64,000 nt of DNA from Aptenodytes patagonicus (Eukaryota; Chordata; Aves; Sphenisciformes; Spheniscidae): assembly GCF_965638725.1 (NCBI RefSeq), contig NC_134949.1:76228017-76292016 (forward strand), in the 5' to 3' direction. Of the stretch, positions 17,216 through 64,000 are shown piece after piece. The first letter of the stretch is position 1; the number at the start of each line of letters is the position of its first letter. The translations under genes were made by a program, and so were the position numbers. The notes under the pieces are model-generated. The model did no database searches. It was not told where the DNA came from and saw nothing but the letters and a program-made list of their open reading frames with translations.

Positions 17216-19298
17216 GCTCTCTCATTTAAAATGTCTGGTTTTGCAGTCTGTTTGTTGACACAGGGCTGACGAAAGCCTCTGGGATTAGGACGGGCTTGTG
17301 GGTTGCTTTGTTCTTACCTTCTCCACTCATCACCTTCTCAAGATGGCCTTTGTGAGACCGGCAGCTTTTAGTGTCGCCCTCAGGGCTTCCAGTGAAAAGT
17401 GTGAAAGCGTGACTTGGGCACATTTGATGGCTCAGAAATGAGGAGACTCTTAAAATAGTACTGTTTTTTTTCTTTTAAATAACATGATTTTTAACCTATT
17501 GGGTGATCTGGTTTCCTACCTACTTCAGGTAGTAAGAGCCACAGCTGCTCCAAAAACAATGATTCTCGGTCAGGCTGAGTAAATAAGGCAACTCAAACCA
17601 TTGAAACAAAAAGACACCCAGCCAATAAAATCCTGAATCCTTGCCTGGGCAGGCTGTAGTGCCTTCCAGTTAACCTAGGAGGGAAACCTCCTTCCCCAGT
17701 GCCCAGCTCAGCCTGCGGGTGAAGTGGTACCGGCTGTGCTGCTCCATCCCCTCTTGCCAGGCTCTTTGCTGAGACAGCTCTAGTTCCTAACTTGGCAAAA
17801 AAGTTTTCTGCGTCCGTAGGTTAGTTCGGTGAGCTGTACCCATCAGCTCAGGGATGGGTCTGACTGCCGTAAGTGCAGAGAGGGCATGGGAAGTGTAAGG
17901 GGAAGAGCGAGTCTTTTGGAGGATAGTTAGCTGTTAAGGTAGGCTCAGCTGTATTATGTTAAGTCTAAGAGACTTTTGTGCAGATGGGCTGCTTGTCTTC
18001 TAAACCAATTGCCTTGGACTTGTTTTGTCTTAAGTGAGATCAGAGCTTTTCCCTCTATGGTACTACGTAATCCATGCCTGCTGGTGCAATGTTATTCTCC
18101 ACAGTGCCAGAAATGCCCTGGATCTCAGCTGGAGAGTTGCTCACTGCTGAACTGCGGATTTTGGGCAGGTTGTGCTCTAAGCTCAGAATCGGATTCAACT
18201 TACGCAGCTGTCCCAGAAGCACGGGCTTCTCAACCAGGTGTGTAAGCACATAAGCATCTTCTAAGCAGGCAGCTGCTCTGTGGAGCTTTGAGGATCTCAG
18301 GTTGCGAGTTAGGGAATGACATCTCTGCAGATGTGTGCGCACCACTTGCAGCATCCCAGCTCTGTGCTGGAGCAAGACAGGGGCATACTGTTCCCTGACT
18401 TAGTACTCACTAGTTTCCCTGGGCAGAGGACATGGGCCCAGAGGCCAGAAAAGAGCTGTGGCATAGAAAAAGAGAAAACAGGCGGAAAATCAGGGACCAG
18501 GACTGCAAGGAGGGCCAAAGTGCATGCCAAAGTAGGGATAGAGCCTTTGTAGCTCTGTTTGTAAAAGCTCTCAGGGCTGCTCGAGAGCAGAATGAAACCA
18601 ACAGCTTGCGCAGAGCCCTGGGAACACAGATGGAGTTAATTGTGGAGGAAAAGGATATGAGATAAACTAGTGCTTACAGACTAATGAACTGAACAAGAAT
18701 AGGTAACAGTGTTTAACCTGGCAAGTAACCTAAGAGACATCATGTAGAACGAGTCTACTAACCTGGTTGGTAAGTTGCCAGCAGATAGAGAAGGTCCATG
18801 GGTGTTAGTGGGAGTGCGTATCTCCAGGGGAGGACTCAGGGGCCGGACTCAAATCAGGTGATGAACTCAAAGTGTCCTCCCTGCTGGAGTTTGCTCAGGG
18901 CAGTGCTGAATTTACAACCGTTGAGTTTCAGTTGTCCCTGAGGTGGTAGATACTGAATGCTGGGGCTGAGGAGCTCAAAACCATTTTTTTACCTCCCCCT
19001 AAGAGAAGAAAAAGATAGAGCCCTGGCCCCAAAACAGTCAAGACCTTTCTCAGGTCAGTCTTAAATTCTTACCTCTGCCAGCAGCTGCTTCTCAAGCCCT
19101 GAGGATTTAACTGAGCCAATTTAATGCTGGTGGTCAGACAGTTTAAACCCATTAGCTCCCAGCTATCTGAATAATTTTCTCCTCGGAGCACAGCACACCG
19201 GCAGACTGCTCTAACCAGAACTGTGGAGAACTGCCACATTAACTGGACATTTCCTAACTGTTGTGGCCTGCGTGGTGAGCATTCAAGGGCTGAAGAAA
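17216..19298. other. GYS2 upstream region including its unmapped 5' UTR
   Basis: About 2.1 kb leading to the GYS2 start codon. The transcription start and 5' UTR boundary cannot be fixed from sequence: I see no clear TATA box at a convincing distance. Base composition is more balanced than further upstream. The short overlapping open frames around 17976-18665 lack any recognisable family signature. Confidence 0.6.
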
Positions 19299-63993
<44,695 letters not shown>

Positions 63994-64000
63994 TGAGTTA

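Noticed and set aside
17976..18665. Overlapping open frames on both strands upstream of GYS2, considered as a gene
   Set aside because: No recognisable protein family, no consistent splice sites or conserved motifs; composition alone explains them.
19263..19298. Earlier in-frame ATG upstream of the chosen GYS2 start
   Set aside because: It would add twelve residues ([12 protein letters not shown]) absent from vertebrate GYS proteins; the chosen ATG gives the family's normal N-terminus with the phosphosite at residue 8.

Overview
This is vertebrate nuclear DNA, almost certainly from a bird. It is AT-rich and non-coding for most of its length, with GT-AG introns, CR1-type LINE copies ending in short ATTCTATG repeats (the typical avian retroposon), and two solo LTRs of an ERVL-like family. 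The LTR family suggests a non-galliform (neoavian) bird, but that rests on memory and the species cannot be named. I see no bacterial genes, operons, CRISPR arrays or phage.

Two protein-coding genes lie head-to-tail on the + strand. The last four coding exons of LDHB (lactate dehydrogenase B, from residue 141 to the stop) lie at 1873-5413, with a polyadenylation signal at 5570. After about 13.7 kb comes GYS2 (liver glycogen synthase). Its coding exons 1-13 run from the ATG at 19299 to 63958 (residues 1-550); the last exons lie beyond the right edge. Every GYS2 exon was joined by hand, and reading phase is kept across all twelve junctions. The LDHB-GYS2 neighbourhood matches the mammalian arrangement. 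Both proteins serve carbohydrate metabolism (lactate/pyruvate exchange; glycogen deposition), but nothing here shows shared regulation.

The LDHB-GYS2 interval holds a solo LTR (13887-14478, 5-bp duplication GGGTT, with a consensus CRE and a TATA box) and a small isolated CpG-rich block (about 16985-17215) with Sp1- and YY1-like motifs but no recognisable gene. GYS2 introns hold a 29-bp poly(T) tract in intron 1, a decayed CR1 tail in intron 4, two CR1 copies in opposite orientation in intron 5 (one about 2.1 kb with a broken reverse transcriptase frame), and a second solo LTR in intron 8 ending only 73 bp before exon 9.

I did not find a convincing undescribed biological system. The best leads are the orphan CpG island, the CRE-TATA LTR upstream of GYS2, the LTR beside exon 9, the inverted CR1 pair, and a few substitutions in otherwise conserved GYS2 motifs.
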